A stretch of DNA of 64,000 bases from Phytobacter massiliensis JC163 (lineage in GTDB: Bacteria > Pseudomonadota > Gammaproteobacteria > Enterobacterales > Enterobacteriaceae): NCBI RefSeq assembly GCF_000321045.1, contig NZ_HE578947.1, positions 660,016 to 724,015 on the forward strand, given 5' to 3'. This document shows positions 37,720-49,471 of the stretch, one piece after another. Position 1 is the first letter of the stretch; each line of letters begins with the position of its first letter. The translations under genes and the position numbers were made by a program. Under the pieces are notes generated by a model. The model worked only from the letters and a program-made list of their open reading frames with translations, made no database searches and was not told the DNA's origin.

Positions 37720-40395
37720 TCACCCTTTATCGTTTGGATTGAGGGCCGCTGTCAACCGTTGTTGCACCTCCTTTTGTAGCGCATTATTAAGGCCACGCCG
37801 GTCCGCTGTTGCGATTATAAATAAATCTTCTACTCGCTCGCCAATTGTCGTAATTCTGGCCCCGTGAAGCGAAATTCCCAGGTCGGCAAAGACCTGGCCG
37901 ACCCGCGCCAGCAGACCGGGCTGGTCGAGGGCGATAAGTTCCAGAAAACTCTTTCTGTCGGTATGCGTCGGCAGGAAATTGACCTCGGTATCGACGGTAA
38001 AATGGCGCAGCTTCGCTGGCTGACGACGCGGCTGAGGCGGCTGCCAGCTGCGCTGAGTGATGGCCTGCTCCAGACCAAAGCGGATCGTTTCATGCCTGTC
38101 CGGCGACAGGGGGCTGCCGTCCGGCTCCAGCACAATAAAGGTGTCCATCGCCATTCCGTCGCGTGTGGTAAAAATCTGCGCGTCATGCACGCTCAAATTG
38201 CGCCGATCCAGCTCCGCGCAGACGGCGGCGAACAGATAGGGCCTGTCCGGACTCCAGATGAATATCTCTGTGCCGCCGCGGGTGGCCTGCGGGCTCAGCA
38301 GGATCATGGGCTTGCTGAGGTCGTGTTGAAGCAGATGGCGCGCATGCCAGGCGAGCTGGTTTGGGCTGTGGCGCACAAAGTAGTTGGCGCGACAGCGCGC
38401 CCAGATCTGATGAAGCTGCTCCTCGTCGATATTGTCCATCCGCAGCAGCGCCAGCGCCTGCAGCTGATGATGGCGCACCCGCTCGCGCATATCCGGCGTG
38501 TTTTGCATTCCGCGCCTGAGCTGTTTCTCGGTGGCGAAGTACAGCTCGCGCAGCAGGCTCTGTTTCCAGCTGTTCCACAGCGTTTCGTTGGTGGCGCAAA
38601 TATCGGCGACCGTCAGGCAGACCAGGAAGCGCAACCGGTTTTCCGTTTGCACCTCTTCGGCGAACTGTTTGATAACCTCCGGGTCCTGGATATCGCGCCG
38701 CTGGGCGGTGACGGACATCATCAGGTGATGGCGCACCAGCCAGGCCACCAGCTGCGTTTCACGGGAGTTGAGGCCGTGCAGCTCGGCGAATTTAAGGACG
38801 TCCTGCGCGCCGAGCACGGAGTGGTCGCCGCCGCGCCCTTTGGCGATATCGTGAAACAGGGCGGCGATAAGAATGAGCTCCGGGTGGGTCAGACGCGGCC
38901 ACAGATCCACGCACAGCGGATGGCGGGCGCGGGTCTCCTCTTCGGCAAAGCTTTCAAGTTTGAGCATCACGCGAATGGTGTGCTCATCCACGGTGTAGGC
39001 ATGGAAAAGGTCGAACTGCATCTGTCCGACAATATGCGACCACTGCGGCATATAGGCCCACAGTACGCTATGGCGGTGCATGGGCAGCAGGCCGCGCTTC
39101 ACGGCCCCGGGGTGACGCAGCATACTCAGGAAAAGCGCGCGCGCTTCCGGGATATAACACAAAGGCTGGGTGAGATGGCGGCGGGCGTGCCGCAGGTGGC
39201 GCAGCGTTGTAGAGTAGATGCCGGTAATATTGCTGTTGCGCACCATGGTATAGAACATCCGCAATATCGCCTGCGGTTCACGAATAAACAGGTCATCGTC
39301 ACGCAGGTCTATCAGCGTGCCGCGAAGCTGAAACTCGTCGTCAATGGGGCGCGGTTTTTCGTCGGCGGGCAGGGCCAGAATCGCCTCGTCAAAAAGCTGC
39401 AAGAGCATATGGTTAAGTTCAGCCACGCGACGGGTTACGCGGAAGAAGTCCTTCATCATATGCTCGACCGGCTGGTTTCCTTCCCCGACATAGTTAAGGC
39501 GCTGGGCGACGCTGAGCTGGCGGTCGAACAGCAGGCGGTTGTCGTAACGGTTAAGCTCCAGGTGAAGGGCGAAGCGGATGCGCCAGAGCAGATGCAGACA
39601 CTCGTTGAGTTCGTTGCGCTCCGCCTCGGTCAAAAAGCCAAAGCCGACCATTTCATCCATCGACGTTGCGCCAAAATGGCGGCGCGCCACCCACTGCAAC
39701 GTATGAATATCGCGCAGGCCGCCGGGGCTGCTTTTGATATCCGGCTCAAGGTTATAGCTGGTGCCGTGATAGCGCTGATGACGTTCATTCTGCTCGGCAA
39801 CTTTGGCCGGAAAAAACTGTTCCGACGGCCAGAAGTGCTCGCTAAAGATATGTTTTTGCAGTTCAAGAAACAGCGCGACGTCGCCAATCAATAAGCGGGA
39901 TTCAATAAGGTTGGTGGCGACGGTTAAATCAGAAAGCCCTTCCTGCAGGCACTCGTTAAGCGTCCTGACGCTGTGGCCCACCTCAAGCTTAACGTCCCAC
40001 AGCAGCGTCAGCAGCTCACCGATCTTTTGCGCCTGCTCATCGCATAGCTTTGTCCGGCTCAGTATCAACAGATCGACATCCGACAGGGGGTGAAGCTCGC
40101 CGCGCCCGTAGCCGCCTACCGCCACCAGCGCGGTGTCGCTGGCCTCGCCGAAGCCGTACTCCAGCCACAGCCGTTGCAGAAGCTGATCGATAAACTCGGT
40201 GCGCGCTTCGATAAGCTGCTCCGCCGAGAGCCCGGCGTCGAACACCTGGCCCAGCCACTGCTGAAAACCATCGAGGCGCGCCTTAATTTCCGCGCAGTTC
40301 AACGCATCCTGCGGCCATTCGCCAGGGTAGTCCGGCTGGCCGGGGAGGGTGGGTTTTAGCGTACTGACAAATTGTTCAGAAAAGGTATTGCTCAT
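37720..40395 (-). CDS. glnD: Bifunctional uridylyltransferase/uridylyl-removing enzyme GlnD
   Basis: Nitrogen sensor: uridylylates PII proteins (GlnB/GlnK) when glutamine is low and removes UMP when it is high. The 891-residue protein has the nucleotidyltransferase motif [15 protein letters not shown] in the N-terminal part, an HD hydrolase domain ([15 protein letters not shown]) and two C-terminal ACT domains ([34 protein letters not shown]). I chose ATG 40395 (MSNTFSEQF), with GGTGGA upstream and a length matching E. coli's 890; the frame is open 17 codons further. Confidence 0.96.
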   Translation of the reverse strand: MSNTFSEQFVSTLKPTLPGQPDYPGEWPQDALNCAEIKARLDGFQQWLGQVFDAGLSAEQLIEARTEFIDQLLQRLWLEYGFGEASDTALVAVGGYGRGELHPLSDVDLLILSRTKLCDEQAQKIGELLTLLWDVKLEVGHSVRTLNECLQEGLSDLTVATNLIESRLLIGDVALFLELQKHIFSEHFWPSEQFFPAKVAEQNERHQRYHGTSYNLEPDIKSSPGGLRDIHTLQWVARRHFGATSMDEMVGFGFLTEAERNELNECLHLLWRIRFALHLELNRYDNRLLFDRQLSVAQRLNYVGEGNQPVEHMMKDFFRVTRRVAELNHMLLQLFDEAILALPADEKPRPIDDEFQLRGTLIDLRDDDLFIREPQAILRMFYTMVRNSNITGIYSTTLRHLRHARRHLTQPLCYIPEARALFLSMLRHPGAVKRGLLPMHRHSVLWAYMPQWSHIVGQMQFDLFHAYTVDEHTIRVMLKLESFAEEETRARHPLCVDLWPRLTHPELILIAALFHDIAKGRGGDHSVLGAQDVLKFAELHGLNSRETQLVAWLVRHHLMMSVTAQRRDIQDPEVIKQFAEEVQTENRLRFLVCLTVADICATNETLWNSWKQSLLRELYFATEKQLRRGMQNTPDMRERVRHHQLQALALLRMDNIDEEQLHQIWARCRANYFVRHSPNQLAWHARHLLQHDLSKPMILLSPQATRGGTEIFIWSPDRPYLFAAVCAELDRRNLSVHDAQIFTTRDGMAMDTFIVLEPDGSPLSPDRHETIRFGLEQAITQRSWQPPQPRRQPAKLRHFTVDTEVNFLPTHTDRKSFLELIALDQPGLLARVGQVFADLGISLHGARITTIGERVEDLFIIATADRRGLNNALQKEVQQRLTAALNPNDKG

Positions 40396-40549
40396 TAACG
40401 GTCCACCCATAAGTTGAAGGCATGGCGAGACATAGCCGAACCCCACAGCGTTCGGGATGCGAAGACATATGCGACAAATTAGAAGAGATAGCGGGAAATG
40501 AAAAGTCGTTTATACGTATGACGCAAAGCGGGGCAGGGGAGAGAAAATA

Positions 40550-40576
40550 ACGGCCCGCGGCGCGGGCCGTAAAATG
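40550..40576 (-). terminator. Possible terminator of map
   Basis: ACGGCCC and GGGCCGT form a GC-rich stem around GCGGCGC just past the map stop. On the minus strand it is followed by TATTTTC, a poor T tract. Confidence 0.5.
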
Positions 40577-40579
40577 CTA

Positions 40580-41371
40580 TCAGGCGGCAGTTAACACGGC
40601 GTCGATCGTGTCATCTTTACGCAGGGTGAGAATTTCGCACCCGGTGTCGGTGACCACAATCGTATGCTCGTACTGCGCGGAAAGGCTGCGGTCTTTGGTT
40701 TTTACCGTCCAGCCATCTTTCATGGTACGAATACGGTAATCGCCCGCATTGACCATCGGCTCGATGGTAAAGGTCATTCCCTTTTGCAGCACCACGCCGC
40801 CGTCGTCCGCATCATAATGCAGCACCTGCGGCTCTTCGTGGAAAACGCGGCCAATGCCGTGCCCGCAGTACTCGCGTACCACCGAGAAACCTTCGGCTTC
40901 CACGAACTTCTGAATCGCCGCGCCGAGGGTACGCAGACGGATACCCGGCTTCACCATTTTCAGCGCCAGATAGAGGCTCTCCTGGGTGATACGGCACAGA
41001 CGCTCGCCCAGAATGGTGGGTTTACCGACGATAAACATTTTTGACGTGTCGCCGTGGTACTCATCTTTAATGACCGTCACGTCAATGTTGACGATATCGC
41101 CATCTTTCAGCAGTTTTTCGTCGTCCGGAATGCCGTGGCAGACCACTTCATTAATAGAGATGCATACGGATTTCGGGAAGCCGTGATAGCCAAGGCAGGC
41201 GGAGACGGCGTGCTGTTCGTTAACGATATAGTCGTTGCAGATACGGTCAAGCTCGCCAGTGCTGACGCCGGGCTTGATGTACGGCTCGATCATTTCAAGC
41301 ACTTCGGCGGCGAGACGGCCGGCGACGCGCATTTTTTCAATTTCTTCTGGGGTCTTTATTGAGATAGCCAT
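40580..41371 (-). CDS. map: Methionine aminopeptidase type I
   Basis: Removes the N-terminal methionine from nascent proteins at the ribosome exit. The 263-residue metalloprotease has the pita-bread fold ligands in DIVNIDVTVI and DEYHGDTSKMF (Asp residues), CGHGIGRVFHEEP (His) and FTIEPM (Glu), plus the C-terminal QYEHTIVV. One residue shorter than E. coli Map. It is divergent from rpsB across a 318-base gap that holds the rpsB promoter and leader. Confidence 0.97.
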   Translation of the reverse strand: MAISIKTPEEIEKMRVAGRLAAEVLEMIEPYIKPGVSTGELDRICNDYIVNEQHAVSACLGYHGFPKSVCISINEVVCHGIPDDEKLLKDGDIVNIDVTVIKDEYHGDTSKMFIVGKPTILGERLCRITQESLYLALKMVKPGIRLRTLGAAIQKFVEAEGFSVVREYCGHGIGRVFHEEPQVLHYDADDGGVVLQKGMTFTIEPMVNAGDYRIRTMKDGWTVKTKDRSLSAQYEHTIVVTDTGCEILTLRKDDTIDAVLTAA

Positions 41372-41491
41372 GAATTCTGTCCATCAGCGTCGGTTTTTCG
41401 ACAATACTAGTCTGAGTGTTGTCAATGGTAACAGCCCGGCGCGCCTGCTGCCAAACTGAGAATCATTAGCAGCACGGCAGGCTAACAATTA

Positions 41492-41520
41492 TTGGTTTCC
41501 GGGGTGATTTGTGGTATAAA
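41492..41520 (+). promoter_or_regulatory. rpsB promoter with GC-rich discriminator
   Basis: TTGGTT and TATAAA are separated by exactly 17 bases, followed by the GC-rich discriminator GCGCGCC. This is the pattern of stringently controlled promoters repressed by ppGpp and DksA. E. coli rpsB has a closely similar promoter. Confidence 0.75.
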
Positions 41521-41526
41521 GCGCGC

Positions 41527-42415
<889 letters not shown>

Positions 42416-42449
42416 TAAGGTTACACCCTTATTTAGTACCGTATAAATA

Positions 42450-42473
42450 GGGGCCTCTTAGCGGCCCCTTTTT
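42450..42473 (+). terminator. Intercistronic attenuator between rpsB and tsf
   Basis: GGGGCC and GGCCCC form a 6-base stem with a 7-base loop, followed by TTTTT. Because tsf is co-transcribed with rpsB in E. coli, this probably terminates only part of the transcripts. Confidence 0.75.
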
Positions 42474-42536
42474 CACTTTTAAGTTTGTCTGGTTCCCGCG
42501 CGGGCCGGGCAGATCACATCTCCCGAGGACTAAAGA

Positions 42537-43388
42537 ATGGCTGAAATTACAGCATCCCTGGTAAAAGAGCTGCGTGAGCGTACTGGCGCAGGCATGATGG
42601 ATTGCAAAAAAGCGCTGACCGAAGCGAACGGCGACATCGAGCTGGCAATTGAAAACATGCGTAAATCCGGCGCTATCAAAGCGGCGAAAAAAGCGGGCAA
42701 CGTTGCTGCTGACGGCGTGATCATCACCAAAATCGATGGTACTTACGGCATCATTCTGGAAGTTAACTGCCAGACCGACTTCGTTGCTAAAGATTCTGGC
42801 TTCCAGGCTTTCGCTAACAAAGTACTGGACGCGGCTGTTGCTGGCAAAATCACTGACGTTGAAGTGCTGAAAGCGCAGTTCGAAGAAGAACGCGTTGCGC
42901 TGGTTGCTAAAATCGGCGAAAACATCAACATCCGTCGTGTTGCCGCGCTGGAAGGCGACGTGCTGGGCTCTTACCTGCACGGCGCGCGTATCGGCGTTCT
43001 GGTTGCTGCTAAAGGCGCTGACGAAGAGCTGGTTAAACAGCTGGCTATGCACATCGCTGCAAGCAAGCCTGAGTTCGTTAAGCCGGAAGACGTTTCCGCT
43101 GAAGTGGTTGAGAAAGAGTACCAGGTTCAGCTGGACATCGCCATGCAGTCTGGCAAGCCGAAAGAAATCGCAGAGAAAATGGTTGAAGGCCGCATGAAGA
43201 AATTCACCGGCGAAGTTTCTCTGACCGGCCAGCCTTTCGTTATGGACCCGAGCAAAACTGTTGGTCAGCTGCTGAAAGAGCATAACGCTGACGTAACCAG
43301 CTTCATCCGCTTCGAAGTGGGTGAAGGCATCGAGAAAGTTGAGACTGACTTCGCAGCAGAAGTTGCTGCTATGTCCAAGCAGTCTTAA
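42537..43388 (+). CDS. tsf: Translation elongation factor Ts
   Basis: Nucleotide exchange factor that recycles EF-Tu from GDP to GTP. The 283-residue protein has the N-terminal UBA-like domain ([20 protein letters not shown]) and the EF-Tu-contacting TDFVAKD segment. Same length as E. coli EF-Ts, with high-expression codon use. Downstream partner of rpsB. Confidence 0.99.
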   Translation: MAEITASLVKELRERTGAGMMDCKKALTEANGDIELAIENMRKSGAIKAAKKAGNVAADGVIITKIDGTYGIILEVNCQTDFVAKDSGFQAFANKVLDAAVAGKITDVEVLKAQFEEERVALVAKIGENINIRRVAALEGDVLGSYLHGARIGVLVAAKGADEELVKQLAMHIAASKPEFVKPEDVSAEVVEKEYQVQLDIAMQSGKPKEIAEKMVEGRMKKFTGEVSLTGQPFVMDPSKTVGQLLKEHNADVTSFIRFEVGEGIEKVETDFAAEVAAMSKQS

Positions 43389-43398
43389 TTCTTAAAGC

Positions 43399-43423
43399 AG
43401 CCGCCTGAGGGCGGCTTCTTTTT
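43399..43423 (+). terminator. Terminator of the rpsB-tsf operon
   Basis: AGCCGCC and GGCGGCT form a 7-base stem with loop TGAG, followed by TCTTTTT, ten bases past the tsf stop. Confidence 0.88.
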
Positions 43424-43533
43424 GCGCCCTTCTTGTAAATTCAGTCAGTACCTATAGTGGCTGCGCTGAAAAGCGACATACAATGTCGCCAGATTTAAAC
43501 CCGTCTCATTATTGACAGTCTCAGGAAAGAAAC

Positions 43534-44259
43534 ATGGCTACCAATGCAAAACCCGTCTATAAACGCATTCTGCTTAAGCTCAGCGGCGAAGCGCTGCAGG
43601 GCTCAGAGGGCTTCGGTATTGATGCAAGCATCCTTGACCGCATGGCGCAGGAGATCAAAGAGCTGGTTGAACTGGGTGTTCAGGTCGGCGTGGTGATTGG
43701 TGGCGGTAACTTGTTCCGTGGGGCTGGCCTGGCAAAAGCAGGCATGAACCGCGTTGTGGGCGACCACATGGGGATGCTGGCAACGGTGATGAACGGCCTG
43801 GCAATGCGCGATGCGCTGCACCGCGCCTATGTGAACGCCCGTTTGATGTCCGCTTTCCCGCTTAACGGCGTCTGTGATAACTACAGCTGGGCAGAGGCGA
43901 TTAGCCTGCTGCGCAACAATCGCGTGGTGATTCTCAGCGCGGGTACCGGCAACCCGTTCTTTACCACCGATTCCGCCGCCTGCCTGCGCGGTATTGAAAT
44001 CGAAGCCGATGTGGTGCTGAAAGCCACGAAAGTAGACGGCGTATTTACCGCCGATCCGGCAACCGATCCGGCTGCGACCATGTACGATCAGCTCTCTTAC
44101 AGTGAAGTACTGGATAAAGAACTCAAGGTTATGGACCTGGCTGCGTTTACGCTGGCCCGCGACCACAAATTGCCTATTCGCGTGTTCAATATGAACAAAC
44201 CAGGCGCGCTGCGTCGTGTGGTGATGGGCGAAAAAGAAGGCACTTTAATTACGGAATAA
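43534..44259 (+). CDS. pyrH: UMP kinase
   Basis: Phosphorylates UMP to UDP in pyrimidine synthesis; it is a hexamer activated by GTP and inhibited by UTP. The 241-residue amino-acid-kinase-fold protein has [22 protein letters not shown] and [13 protein letters not shown]. Same length as E. coli PyrH. Confidence 0.98.
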   Translation: MATNAKPVYKRILLKLSGEALQGSEGFGIDASILDRMAQEIKELVELGVQVGVVIGGGNLFRGAGLAKAGMNRVVGDHMGMLATVMNGLAMRDALHRAYVNARLMSAFPLNGVCDNYSWAEAISLLRNNRVVILSAGTGNPFFTTDSAACLRGIEIEADVVLKATKVDGVFTADPATDPAATMYDQLSYSEVLDKELKVMDLAAFTLARDHKLPIRVFNMNKPGALRRVVMGEKEGTLITE

Positions 44260-44413
44260 TTCCCGTAAGCAATAAATAAAGGTAAGATTCCGCTTTCATT
44301 TATTAAGCGGTTCTGGCAGGCATCTTTCCCGGGTGCCTTGTACCGAACGAGACTATACTAAGCACACATGCGGCGTATGGTTTGCCCGAGACAAGATTTC
44401 AAGGATTCGTAAC

Positions 44414-44971
44414 GTGATTAGCGATATCAGAAAAGATGCTGAAGTGCGCATGGAAAAATGCGTAGAAGCGTTCAAAACTCAAATCAGCAAAGTGCGCACA
44501 GGCCGTGCCTCTCCGAGCCTGCTCGATGGTATCGTCGTTGAGTATTATGGTACTCCGACGCCGCTGCGCCAGCTGGCAAACGTGACGGTAGAAGACTCCC
44601 GTACCCTGAAAATCAACGTGTTCGATCGCTCTATGGGCCCGGCCGTTGAGAAAGCGATTATGGCTTCCGACCTTGGTCTGAACCCAAGCTCTGCCGGTAC
44701 GGACATTCGCGTTCCTCTGCCGCCGCTGACCGAAGAGCGTCGTAAAGATCTGACCAAAATCGTTCGTGGCGAAGCCGAACAGGCGCGTGTTGCCGTGCGT
44801 AACGTGCGTCGTGATGCGAACGACAAAGTCAAAGCGCTGCTGAAAGAGAAAGAGATCAGCGAAGACGACGATCGTCGTTCTCAGGACGAAGTGCAGAAAC
44901 TGACTGACGCCGCCATCAAAAAAGTGGACGCGGCGCTGGCGGAAAAAGAAACAGAGCTGATGCAGTTCTGA
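44414..44971 (+). CDS. frr: Ribosome recycling factor (GTG start)
   Basis: Splits post-termination ribosomes together with EF-G. The 185-residue protein is a two-domain L-shape with [37 protein letters not shown] and [10 protein letters not shown]. The start is the GTG at 44414 (reading [12 protein letters not shown]) with AAGGA upstream, giving the E. coli length; E. coli frr also starts with GTG. The frame is open 27 codons further upstream without similarity. Confidence 0.98.
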   Translation: MISDIRKDAEVRMEKCVEAFKTQISKVRTGRASPSLLDGIVVEYYGTPTPLRQLANVTVEDSRTLKINVFDRSMGPAVEKAIMASDLGLNPSSAGTDIRVPLPPLTEERRKDLTKIVRGEAEQARVAVRNVRRDANDKVKALLKEKEISEDDDRRSQDEVQKLTDAAIKKVDAALAEKETELMQF

Positions 44972-44985
44972 TTCAAAAATGACTG

Positions 44986-45040
44986 AAAACGCCGTACAGA
45001 AAACCGCCCTGGCGGTTTTGCTGACGGCGTTTTGCTTTTT
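44986..45040 (+). terminator. Nested terminator of frr
   Basis: An outer stem AAAACGCCGT/ACGGCGTTTT encloses an inner stem AAAACCGCC/GGCGGTTTT, and the outer arm is followed by GCTTTTT. It lies between frr and dxr. Confidence 0.85.
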
Positions 45041-45066
45041 AATCCGCGCAACAATGTGAGCGTTAC

Positions 45067-46266
45067 ATGAAGCATTTAACCCTTCTGGGCTCAACAGGAT
45101 CGATTGGTTGCAGCACGCTCGATGTGGTTCGCCACAACCCCGACCGCTTTTCCGTGACCGCGCTGGTAGCAGGCAAGAACGTTAGCCGTATGGTTGAACA
45201 GTGCCTTGAGTTCTCGCCCCGTTATGCGGTGATGGACGATGAAGCCAGCGCGCAGGCGGTGAAAAATGAATTACAGCGCCTTGGATGCCGCACCGAAGTG
45301 ATGAGCGGCCAGCAGGCGGCATGCGATATGGCCGCGCTGGATGACGTTGACCAGGTGATGGCGGCGATCGTAGGCGCGGCGGGCCTGGTGCCTACGCTGT
45401 CTGCGATACGCGCCGGTAAAACCGTGCTGCTGGCGAATAAAGAGTCGCTGGTCACCTGTGGCCGTCTGTTTATGGAGGCGGTCAAGGAGTGCGGGGCGCA
45501 GCTTCTGCCCGTCGATAGCGAGCATAACGCTATTTTTCAGAGTTTACCGCAACCTTTCCAGCAGAACCTGGGGTACGCTGACTTAGAGCAGAATGGCGTC
45601 TCGTCTATCCTGCTTACCGGGTCTGGTGGCCCGTTCCGGGAAACGCCGCTGTCTGAACTGGCCTCAATGACGCCCGATCAGGCATGCCATCATCCTAACT
45701 GGTCGATGGGGCGAAAAATCTCCGTTGATTCGGCCACCATGATGAACAAAGGTCTGGAATACATTGAAGCGCGTTGGCTGTTTAATGCCTCCGCAAGCCA
45801 GATGGAAGTGTTAATCCACCCGCAGTCGGTGATTCACTCCATGGTACGCTATCAGGATGGCAGCGTCCTGGCGCAGCTGGGCGAGCCGGATATGCGTACG
45901 CCGATTGCGCACACGATGGCCTGGCCTGAGCGGGTGCCGTCTGGCGTTAAGGCCCTCGATTTTTGCAAGCTGCGCGCGCTGACTTTCGCCGAGCCTGACT
46001 TCGGTCGTTATCCTTGCCTGAAGCTGGCGATAGATGCTTTCGCCGAAGGGCAGGCGGCGACCACGGCGCTGAATGCGGCAAACGAGGTGACGGTGGCAGC
46101 GTTTCTGGCGTCGACCATCCGCTTTACAGACATCGCGGCGCTTAATCTGTCCGTGCTCGAACAGATGGCGTTATCTGAACCACAGAGCATTGATGAGGTG
46201 CTGGCGGTGGACAGGATGGCCCGTGAAGCGGCGCAAAAACAAGTGACGCGCTTCGCAAGCTGGTGA
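45067..46266 (+). CDS. dxr: 1-deoxy-D-xylulose 5-phosphate reductoisomerase
   Basis: Makes 2-C-methyl-D-erythritol 4-phosphate with NADPH, the committed step of the MEP isoprenoid pathway and the target of fosmidomycin. The 399-residue protein has the NADPH-binding [13 protein letters not shown] (about 8-20), the metal/substrate segment [25 protein letters not shown] and [10 protein letters not shown]. One residue longer than E. coli Dxr. Confidence 0.98.
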   Translation: MKHLTLLGSTGSIGCSTLDVVRHNPDRFSVTALVAGKNVSRMVEQCLEFSPRYAVMDDEASAQAVKNELQRLGCRTEVMSGQQAACDMAALDDVDQVMAAIVGAAGLVPTLSAIRAGKTVLLANKESLVTCGRLFMEAVKECGAQLLPVDSEHNAIFQSLPQPFQQNLGYADLEQNGVSSILLTGSGGPFRETPLSELASMTPDQACHHPNWSMGRKISVDSATMMNKGLEYIEARWLFNASASQMEVLIHPQSVIHSMVRYQDGSVLAQLGEPDMRTPIAHTMAWPERVPSGVKALDFCKLRALTFAEPDFGRYPCLKLAIDAFAEGQAATTALNAANEVTVAAFLASTIRFTDIAALNLSVLEQMALSEPQSIDEVLAVDRMAREAAQKQVTRFASW

Positions 46267-46366
46267 TAATCCAGCCACTAACAGTCATGCTATTTGTTAG
46301 CGTAGGGCTTCGGTGATATAGTCTGCGCCACCCATCAGCCGGTTTTAACACCGGGCTGAAAGTGGA

Positions 46367-46390
46367 AGCCGTGGTTGACACGGCTTTTTT
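46367..46390 (+). terminator. Terminator of dxr
   Basis: AGCCGTG and CACGGCT form a 7-base stem with a 5-base loop, followed by TTTTT. The uppS transcript therefore probably starts anew in the 60 bases before its ATG. Confidence 0.85.
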
Positions 46391-46450
46391 ACGTAAAGGC
46401 TTTGTATTCCTGAGTACCGCTAAATCCTTTTTCAGGGACTAAAACGCGTT

Positions 46451-47209
46451 ATGTTGTCTGCGAATCAACCAATAAGCGAAAATTTGCCTGCGCATGGCTG
46501 CCGTCATGTAGCGATAATTATGGACGGCAATGGTCGCTGGGCGAAAAGACAAGGGAAGATACGGGCCTTTGGGCATAGAGCTGGCGCGAAGTCAGTTCGC
46601 CGGGCCGTTTCCTATGCCGCCAACAGCGGGATTGATGCGCTAACGCTTTACGCGTTCAGTAGCGAAAACTGGAATCGCCCGGCGCAGGAAGTCAGCGCGC
46701 TGATGGAACTCTTCGTCTGGGCGCTGGACAGTGAAGTGAAAAGCCTGCATCGACATAATGTGCGCCTGCGCATTATTGGCGATACCAGCCGTTTCAACCC
46801 GCGTCTGCAGGAGCGCATTCGTAAAGCCGAGGCGTTAACTGCGCAAAACACCGGGTTAACGCTGAATATCGCGGCAAATTACGGCGGGCGCTGGGATATC
46901 GTTCAGGGCGTGCGCCAGCTGGCCGTTCAGGTGCAGGAAGGGCTGCTGGATCCCGACCAAATCGACGAAGATGCGCTGAATAAGCAGATCTGTATGCACG
47001 AACTGGCGCCGGTAGATTTAGTGATTAGGACGGGTGGGGAACATCGCATCAGTAATTTTTTGCTTTGGCAAATTGCCTACGCCGAACTTTACTTTACAGA
47101 TGTTCTTTGGCCCGATTTTGATGAACAAGACTTTGAAGGTGCGCTGCATGCGTTTGCCAATCGAGAGCGTCGTTTCGGCGGCACCGAGCCTGGTGGCGAC
47201 AAAGCCTGA
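46451..47209 (+). CDS. uppS: Undecaprenyl diphosphate synthase
   Basis: Cis-prenyltransferase that makes C55 undecaprenyl diphosphate, the lipid carrier for peptidoglycan and O-antigen. The 252-residue protein has the catalytic aspartate in [14 protein letters not shown] (Asp25), FSSENWNRP, and [15 protein letters not shown]. One residue shorter than E. coli UppS (IspU). First gene of the run uppS-cdsA-rseP-bamA. Confidence 0.98.
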   Translation: MLSANQPISENLPAHGCRHVAIIMDGNGRWAKRQGKIRAFGHRAGAKSVRRAVSYAANSGIDALTLYAFSSENWNRPAQEVSALMELFVWALDSEVKSLHRHNVRLRIIGDTSRFNPRLQERIRKAEALTAQNTGLTLNIAANYGGRWDIVQGVRQLAVQVQEGLLDPDQIDEDALNKQICMHELAPVDLVIRTGGEHRISNFLLWQIAYAELYFTDVLWPDFDEQDFEGALHAFANRERRFGGTEPGGDKA

Positions 47210-47221
47210 TGGGGGTAGCTT

Positions 47222-48079
47222 TTGCTGAAGTATCGCCTGATTTCTGCGTTTGTATTGATACCCATTGTTATTGCGGCGCTGTTTTTACTGCCGCCGGTGG
47301 GTTTTGCGATTGTTACCCTTGCCGTATGCATGCTGGCCGCGTGGGAATGGGGGCAACTGAGCGGGTTTAACTCCCGCACGCAGCGCGTCTGGCTGGCCGT
47401 CCTTTGTGGGCTGGTGCTGGCGTTGATGCTGTTTATGCTTCCCGAATATCATCACAATATTCATCAGCCCATGGTGGAAGTCTCTCTGTGGGCGTCGCTG
47501 GTGTGGTGGATAATTGCCCTGGCGCTGGTGTTAGGCTACCCGGCATCGGCGGCAATGTGGCGCCATTCTAAGCCGTTAAAATTGATTTTCGGCATCCTCA
47601 CTATTATTCCTTTTTTCTGGGGTATGCTGGCGTTGCGGGCGTGGCATTATGATGAGAACCACTACAGCGGCGCCATCTGGCTGCTTTACATCATGATCCT
47701 TGTCTGGGGCGCGGATTCCGGCGCATATATGTTTGGCAAGCTGTTCGGCAAACATAAACTGGCGCCTAAAGTTTCTCCCGGAAAAACCTGGCAGGGGTTT
47801 ATCGGTGGTCTGGTTACCGCCGGCATAATCTCCTGGGCTTATGGCGCCTGGGCTAATCTTGACGTGGCGCCGTCAACGCTGCTGCTGTGCTCGGTTATCG
47901 CGGCGCTGGCCTCGGTGCTGGGCGACCTGACGGAAAGCATGTTCAAGCGTGAAGCCGGTATCAAAGACAGTGGTCATTTAATCCCCGGTCACGGTGGTAT
48001 ACTTGACCGCATCGACAGCCTGACGGCGGCAATTCCTGTGTTTGCCTGCCTGCTGTTACTGGTTTTCAGGACGATTTAA
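47222..48079 (+). CDS. cdsA: Phosphatidate cytidylyltransferase (TTG start)
   Basis: Forms CDP-diacylglycerol from phosphatidic acid and CTP in the inner membrane, the branch point for all phospholipids. The 285-residue protein has about eight membrane segments and the signature [17 protein letters not shown] near the C-terminus. The start is the TTG at 47222 (reading [13 protein letters not shown]) with GGGGG upstream; E. coli cdsA also uses TTG and has the same length. Confidence 0.96.
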   Translation: MLKYRLISAFVLIPIVIAALFLLPPVGFAIVTLAVCMLAAWEWGQLSGFNSRTQRVWLAVLCGLVLALMLFMLPEYHHNIHQPMVEVSLWASLVWWIIALALVLGYPASAAMWRHSKPLKLIFGILTIIPFFWGMLALRAWHYDENHYSGAIWLLYIMILVWGADSGAYMFGKLFGKHKLAPKVSPGKTWQGFIGGLVTAGIISWAYGAWANLDVAPSTLLLCSVIAALASVLGDLTESMFKREAGIKDSGHLIPGHGGILDRIDSLTAAIPVFACLLLLVFRTI

Positions 48080-48090
48080 CGGACGGTTTT

Positions 48091-49440
48091 ATGCTGAGCT
48101 TTCTCTGGGATTTGGCGTCGTTCATCATTACGCTCGGTGTGCTGATCACCGTGCATGAATTTGGCCATTTCTGGGTTGCTCGCCGTTGCGGCGTCCGCGT
48201 TGAGCGCTTCTCGATTGGTTTTGGCAAAGCGCTGTGGCGTCGCACCGATAAACGCGGTACTGAATTTGTGCTTGCCCTGATCCCCCTGGGCGGCTACGTC
48301 AAAATGCTGGATGAGCGCGTCGAGCCGGTTGCCCCGGAGATGCGTCATTACGCGTTCAATAATAAAACCGTCGGCCAGCGCGCCGCGGTTATCGCCGCTG
48401 GCCCCGTCGCCAATTTCCTCTTTGCTATTTTTGCCTGGTGGCTGGTCTTCATCATCGGCGTCCCTGGCGTTCGTCCGGTTATTGGTGAAATTACGCCCAA
48501 TTCCATCGCGGCTAACGCACAAATTGCACCAGGTACGGAACTTAAAGCAATTGACGGTATCGAAACGCCTGACTGGGACACTGCGCGTATGCAGCTGGTG
48601 GCCAAAATTGGCGATCGGCAGACCACGCTCAGCGTTGCGCCATTCGGCAGCGATAATCGGCAGGATAAAGTTCTCGATTTAAGCCAGTGGACTTTTTCAC
48701 CGGATAAAGACGATCCTGTCTCATCTTTGGGGATTCAGCCGTATGGTTCCCGGATAGAACCGGTGCTTGCGGAGGTTCAGTCAGGGCACGCTGCAAGCAA
48801 AGCAGGTTTGCAAGCTGGCGACAGGATCGTTAAAGTCGATGGTCAGCCGTTAACGCAATGGATGACGTTTGTTACTCTGGTGCGCGATAATCCAGGCACG
48901 CCGTTGGCGCTGACGATCGAAAGGCAGGGGGCTCCCCTGTCATTAACGTTGATACCGGAAGAAAAACCCGGTAACAAGGCAGAGGGGTTCGCCGGCGTAG
49001 TGCCGAAAGTTGTCCCTTTGCCGGATGAATACAAGACAGTACGCCAGTACGGGCCATTCAGCGCCATCGTTCACGCCACGGATAAAACCTGGCAGTTGAT
49101 GAAGCTGACGGTCAGTATATTGGGGAAATTGATAACCGGTGACGTAAAACTGAACAACCTCAGCGGGCCGATTTCGATCGCTCAGGGGGCTGGGATGTCA
49201 GCGGAGTTCGGGTTGATCTATTATCTGATGTTCCTCGCTTTAATCAGCGTGAACTTAGGCATAATCAACCTGTTTCCACTGCCCGTTTTAGACGGGGGTC
49301 ATCTGCTGTTTTTGGCCATGGAAAAGCTAAAAGGCGCGCCGGTATCCGAGCGAGTTCAAGACTTTAGTTACCGCATTGGCTCGATATTGCTGGTGTTGTT
49401 AATGGGGCTTGCACTTTTCAATGATTTCTCTCGGTTGTAA
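48091..49440 (+). CDS. rseP: Regulator of sigma-E protease RseP (site-2 protease)
   Basis: Intramembrane zinc protease that cuts RseA after DegS, releasing sigma-E; it also clears signal-peptide remnants. The 449-residue protein has HEFGH at residues 22-26 in the first membrane segment, two periplasmic PDZ domains (about 115-310) and the second metal site in [12 protein letters not shown] (about residue 400). It begins 11 bases after cdsA. Confidence 0.97.
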   Translation: MLSFLWDLASFIITLGVLITVHEFGHFWVARRCGVRVERFSIGFGKALWRRTDKRGTEFVLALIPLGGYVKMLDERVEPVAPEMRHYAFNNKTVGQRAAVIAAGPVANFLFAIFAWWLVFIIGVPGVRPVIGEITPNSIAANAQIAPGTELKAIDGIETPDWDTARMQLVAKIGDRQTTLSVAPFGSDNRQDKVLDLSQWTFSPDKDDPVSSLGIQPYGSRIEPVLAEVQSGHAASKAGLQAGDRIVKVDGQPLTQWMTFVTLVRDNPGTPLALTIERQGAPLSLTLIPEEKPGNKAEGFAGVVPKVVPLPDEYKTVRQYGPFSAIVHATDKTWQLMKLTVSILGKLITGDVKLNNLSGPISIAQGAGMSAEFGLIYYLMFLALISVNLGIINLFPLPVLDGGHLLFLAMEKLKGAPVSERVQDFSYRIGSILLVLLMGLALFNDFSRL

Positions 49441-49471
49441 GAGAGTTTGTTAGGAAGAACGCATAATAACG

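Noticed and set aside
37864-39894. A 676-codon open frame on the plus strand opposite glnD
   Set aside because: It is antisense to a full-length, well-conserved glnD in a GC-rich region where stop codons are scarce. Its translation shows no recognisable domain and is His/Gln/Arg-rich, as reverse frames of coding DNA are.
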